Shown: positions 60,901-64,000 of the stretch, piece after piece
Layout: each line of letters begins with the position of its first letter
Numbering within the stretch: position 1 is the stretch's first letter
Assembly (NCBI RefSeq): GCF_002776525.5
Contig: NC_045435.1
Coordinates: 128,479,027 to 128,543,026 of the forward strand
Source: Piliocolobus tephrosceles
Taxonomy: Eukaryota; Chordata; Mammalia; Primates; Cercopithecidae
DNA: 64,000 nucleotides
Direction of reading: 5' to 3'
Program-made: the position numbers and the translations under genes
The notes under the pieces: model-generated
The model's input: only the letters and a program-made list of their open reading frames with translations
What the model was told of the DNA's origin: nothing
The model's database searches: none

Positions 60901-62888
60901 GTTTCTTCTCATAAAGCACAGTTTGAACACTGTTCCTGTAAAACCAAAAGAGTGATATTCGGAGCGCATTGAAGACTATGGCAAAAACTGAAATATCACT
61001 CGATAAAAAAAGGAAGGAAGCACTCGAAGAAATTGCTCTCTAACATGTCTATTCTTTTCACAGATTAAAATCTTACTCTTCATTTCCCAGTTTGAACATC
61101 ATTCTTTGAGGTTTCTGCAAAGGAACAGTAAGTGATACCCGGAGGCCTGTGTGAGGCTAGGAAATGTCTTTCATCCAAAATCGGAGAGAAGCTTCCTGCG
61201 CAACTCTTTTATGATGTTTGTATTCATCTCATAGCATTAAAACATTCTTTGGATTGAGCAGTTTGAAACCACTGTTTCTGTATCAACTCAGAAAGGACAT
61301 TTGGAAACGCTTTTTAGCATATCCGGAAAGAGAAATAACCTCAGAGAGAAACCAGAAGGAAGCTTTCTGTGAAACTGCTCTGTGTCATGTGAATTCCACT
61401 CAAACAGTTAAGCTTCTCTTTTTATTGAGTTGTATTATAACACTGTTTGTTTTTAGTCTGTGAAGGTATATTCTGGAGGGCTGAGGCTTATGGTGAGAAA
61501 GGAAACGTCTCCAGATAGAAACTGGAGAGAATCTTTCTGAGGAGCTGCTTTGTGATGTGTGCATTTCACTCACAGAAATATACCTTTCTTCTCCTAGAGG
61601 ATTCCAGAATCCCTTTTGGGGAAAAAGCTACTAAGAGATATTCTGAAGTCGACTAAGGTGAAAAAATAAAAATCCTCAGACAAAAACTGGAAGGAAGATT
61701 TCTGTGAAACTGCTTTGTGTTAGATATGTTTATTCATCTCGAATAGTGAAATCCTTAATTACATTATGCAGTTTGGAAACCCATCAGGCCAGATCCGCAA
61801 AGGGACATTTGGAAGCACATTCTGGCCTATGGTGAAAGATGAGATGTCTTCAGATAAAAACTGGATAGAAGCTTTTTGAGAAACAACTTGTTATATGTGC
61901 ATTCCACTCTGGGAGCTATACCTCTTTTCTCACAAGGCAGTGTTTGAACACTGTTCCTGTGAAACCGAAAAAGGGATATTTCAGAACGCATTGAGGACTA
62001 TGGCAAATAGTGAAGTATACTGAAATAAAATAGAGGAAGAAGGGTTCTAAGAATCTGCTCTCTGATATGTGCATTCAATTCACAGAGTTAATGCTTACTC
62101 TATCTTGCCCAGTTTCGAAACTCTGTCTTTGAGGAATCTGAGAAGGCATATTTAGTGACGCCCGAAAGCTGTGGTGAGCGATGAAATGCCTTCTGAGGAA
62201 ACCTGCAGAGAAACGTTCCAAGCAACTGCTTTGTGATGTGTGTATTCGTCTCCTAGAGGTAAACCATTCTTTGGATTAAGCAGCTTGAAATCACTGTTTT
62301 AGAGGAATCTGAGGAAGGATATTTGGCAATGATCCTTAGAATATGGGGAATGAAATATCCTCAGGTAAAATCCAGAAGGTAGCTTTCTGTGAAACTGCTC
62401 ATTGTCATCTTAATTCCTCTCACTCAGTTAAGTCTCTCTTTTTATTGAGCAGTTTTCTAACCCTGTGTATGTTTAGCATGTGATGGGATATTCAGGAGCA
62501 CTTTGAGGCTAACGGTGAAAAAGGAAATATGTTCATACCGAAACTGGAGAGAAGCTTTCTGAGGAAAAGATTTGTGATGTGTGAATTCTAGTCAGAGTGT
62601 TATACCTCTCTTCTCATAGAGCTTCGTGGATACCCTTTTGGAGAAACAGGTACCAGGTGATATTCGGGAGCATATTGATGCCGATGGTGAAAAGGGAAAC
62701 AGCCTGAGACAAAAACTGGAAAGAAGCTTTCTAGGAAACTACTCTGTGATATGTGTAATCATTTCACATAGATGAAACTTTCTTTACATTACGCAGCTTG
62801 GAAACTGTCATGGAGGGATCCTCGAAGGGACCTTCGGGAGCACATTCTGGACTATGGTGAGAAAGGAAATATCTTCAGATAAAATCTT
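60901..62888 (-). repeat. Alphoid HOR copy D5, lacking monomer 13
   Basis: Starts within monomer 12 (gtttcttctcataaagc) and runs to monomer 1; 1988 bp. The left junction is the reverse complement of that at 20301, and the unit corresponds to forward copy A9 (1994 bp). Confidence 0.88.
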
Positions 62889-64000
62889 GAAAGTACCTTT
62901 CTGTGAATCTGCTTTTCACTATGTTTATTCATCTTACATGGATGAAACTTTCTTTACCTTATGCAGCTTTGAAACTCCCTCATGGATGCATCAGCGAAGG
63001 GATATTTGGGATCACTTTGGGACTATGGTGAAAGAGGAAATATAGTCAGATAAAAACGGGACAGAAGATTTCTGAGAAACTGCTTGGTAATGTGTGCATT
63101 CCACTCAGTGAGTTATAACTTTCTTCTCATAAGGCACAGTTTGAGTACTGTTCCTGTAAGCTCAAAACACTGATATTCAGAGCACATTGAAGACTATGGC
63201 AAAAAGTTAAATGTCCTCCAATAAAAAACAGAAAGAAGCAGTCGAAGAAGGGTTCTCTGACATGTCCGTTCTTTTCACAGGGTTAAAGTTTACTCTACAT
63301 TTCCCACTTTAAAAGTCTGTCTTTGAGGGTTCTGTGAAGAGATAGTAAGTGGCGACTGGAGACCTCTGTGAGGCAAGGAAATGTCCTCCATCAAAAATTG
63401 GAGAGAAGCTTTCTGTGCACCACATTTGTGATGTTTGTTTTCATCTCATAGAGTTAAATCGTTCCTTGGATTGAGCAACAGTTTGAAATCACTGTTTCTG
63501 TGGAATCTGAGAAAGGACATTTGGAAATGCACTTAGAATATCTTGGAAAAGAAATAACCTCAGAGTGAAACCAGAAGGAAGCTTTCTGTAAAACTGCACT
63601 GTGTCACGAGAATTCTGCTCACACAGTTAAGCTTCTCTTTTCATTGAGCTGTATCATAACACTGTTTTTGTTTAGTCTGCGAAGGTATATTCTGGAGGGC
63701 TTTGAGGTTTTCGGTGTGAAAGGAAATGTCTTCAGATAGAAATTGGAGAGAAGCTTTCTGAAGTGCTGTATTGTGATGTGTGCATTCCACTCAGAGAAAT
63801 ATACCTTTCCTCTCCTAGAGGATTCCAGAATCTCTTTTGGAGAAAAAGCTACAAATAGGCATTAGGGAGTATAGGTAAGGCTATGGTGAAAAAGGAAATA
63901 TCCTCAGACAAAACTGGAAAGAAGATTTCTGTGAAACTGCTTTGTGTTAGATAGATTTCTTCATCTCGCATAGTTAATACTTTAATTCTATTATGCAGTT
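62889..64000 (-). repeat. Alphoid HOR copy D6, cut by window end: monomers 13 to about 8/7
   Basis: Monomers 13, 12, 11, 10, 9 and 8, then the beginning of reversed monomer 7 (gttaatactttaattcta) at the window edge. Confidence 0.88.

Larger units (their letters stand above)
53706..64000 (-). repeat. Alphoid satellite block D, reverse orientation, continues past window end
   Basis: About 10.3 kb of reversed monomers in the same 13-mer order, without interspersed elements. Local changes are loss of monomer 3 (about 56070), a tandem copy of monomer 4 (about 58030) and loss of monomer 13 (60901). Confidence 0.95.

Noticed and set aside
2258..63045. Dozens of 60-130-codon open frames with recurring peptides across the satellite
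   Set aside because: They repeat at HOR intervals, switch strand exactly where the satellite flips, and lie across monomer boundaries. They are translations of monomers, not a gene family.
1978..64000. CRISPR-like or bacterial repeat array
   Set aside because: The repeat unit is about 171 bp with no spacers, and the embedded Alu and L1 elements fix the source as primate.
1978..64000. Active centromere core
   Set aside because: Copies are too diverged, orientation changes several times, and several interspersed elements are present. These are pericentromeric features.

Overview
This window is primate pericentromeric DNA. From base 1978 to the end it is almost entirely alpha-satellite (alphoid) DNA, made of diverged monomers of about 171 bp. 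It is interrupted by three LINE-1 copies, one AluY-type Alu, one 555-bp solo LTR and one unidentified 437-bp LTR-like element. I see no functional protein-coding gene, tRNA or rRNA. Open reading frames inside the satellite are chance translations of the same monomers. The Alu reads gagatccagccac near its 3' end, best explained as a decayed gagatccggccac. I associate that form with Old World monkey AluY lineages rather than human AluY, so a cercopithecoid monkey is my best guess; an ape is not excluded.

The satellite is an old higher-order repeat (HOR). Thirteen distinct monomers, numbered 1-13 here, follow each other in a fixed order over about 2.22 kb, and the set recurs about 25 times. Inside it, monomers 1, 7 and 13 resemble each other, as do 2/8, 3/9, 4/10, 5/11 and 6/12. 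The 13-mer therefore looks like two copies of an ancestral 6-mer plus one monomer. The monomers carry the pJ-alpha (A-type) box, and I noticed no intact CENP-B box.

Layout: bases 1-1977 are the 3' part of an antisense L1, with a 100-N gap that looks like an unmerged contig overlap. Block A (1978-20918) is satellite in forward orientation, with the solo LTR at 7233-7787. Block B (20919-39086) is satellite in reverse orientation, with the LTR-like insert at 26912-27348. Block C (39087-53705) is forward again and holds the Alu (42342-42639), a 5'-truncated sense L1 containing a 400-N gap (44174-44840), and a twin-primed L1 with a perfect 19-bp target duplication (47661-48581). Block D (53706-64000) is reverse to the window end.

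The most interesting signal is the rearrangement history. The block A/B junction (about 20919) and the block C/D junction (about 53705) are the same breakpoint in opposite orientation. Two further unusual junctions also occur twice, once forward and once reversed: a monomer 7-8 duplication at 14900 and 36008, and loss of monomer 13 at 20301 and 60901. Direct paralogous stretches lie about 40.54 kb and 28.36 kb apart. The array therefore grew by duplicating already rearranged segments, some inverted, and not by simple tandem amplification alone.
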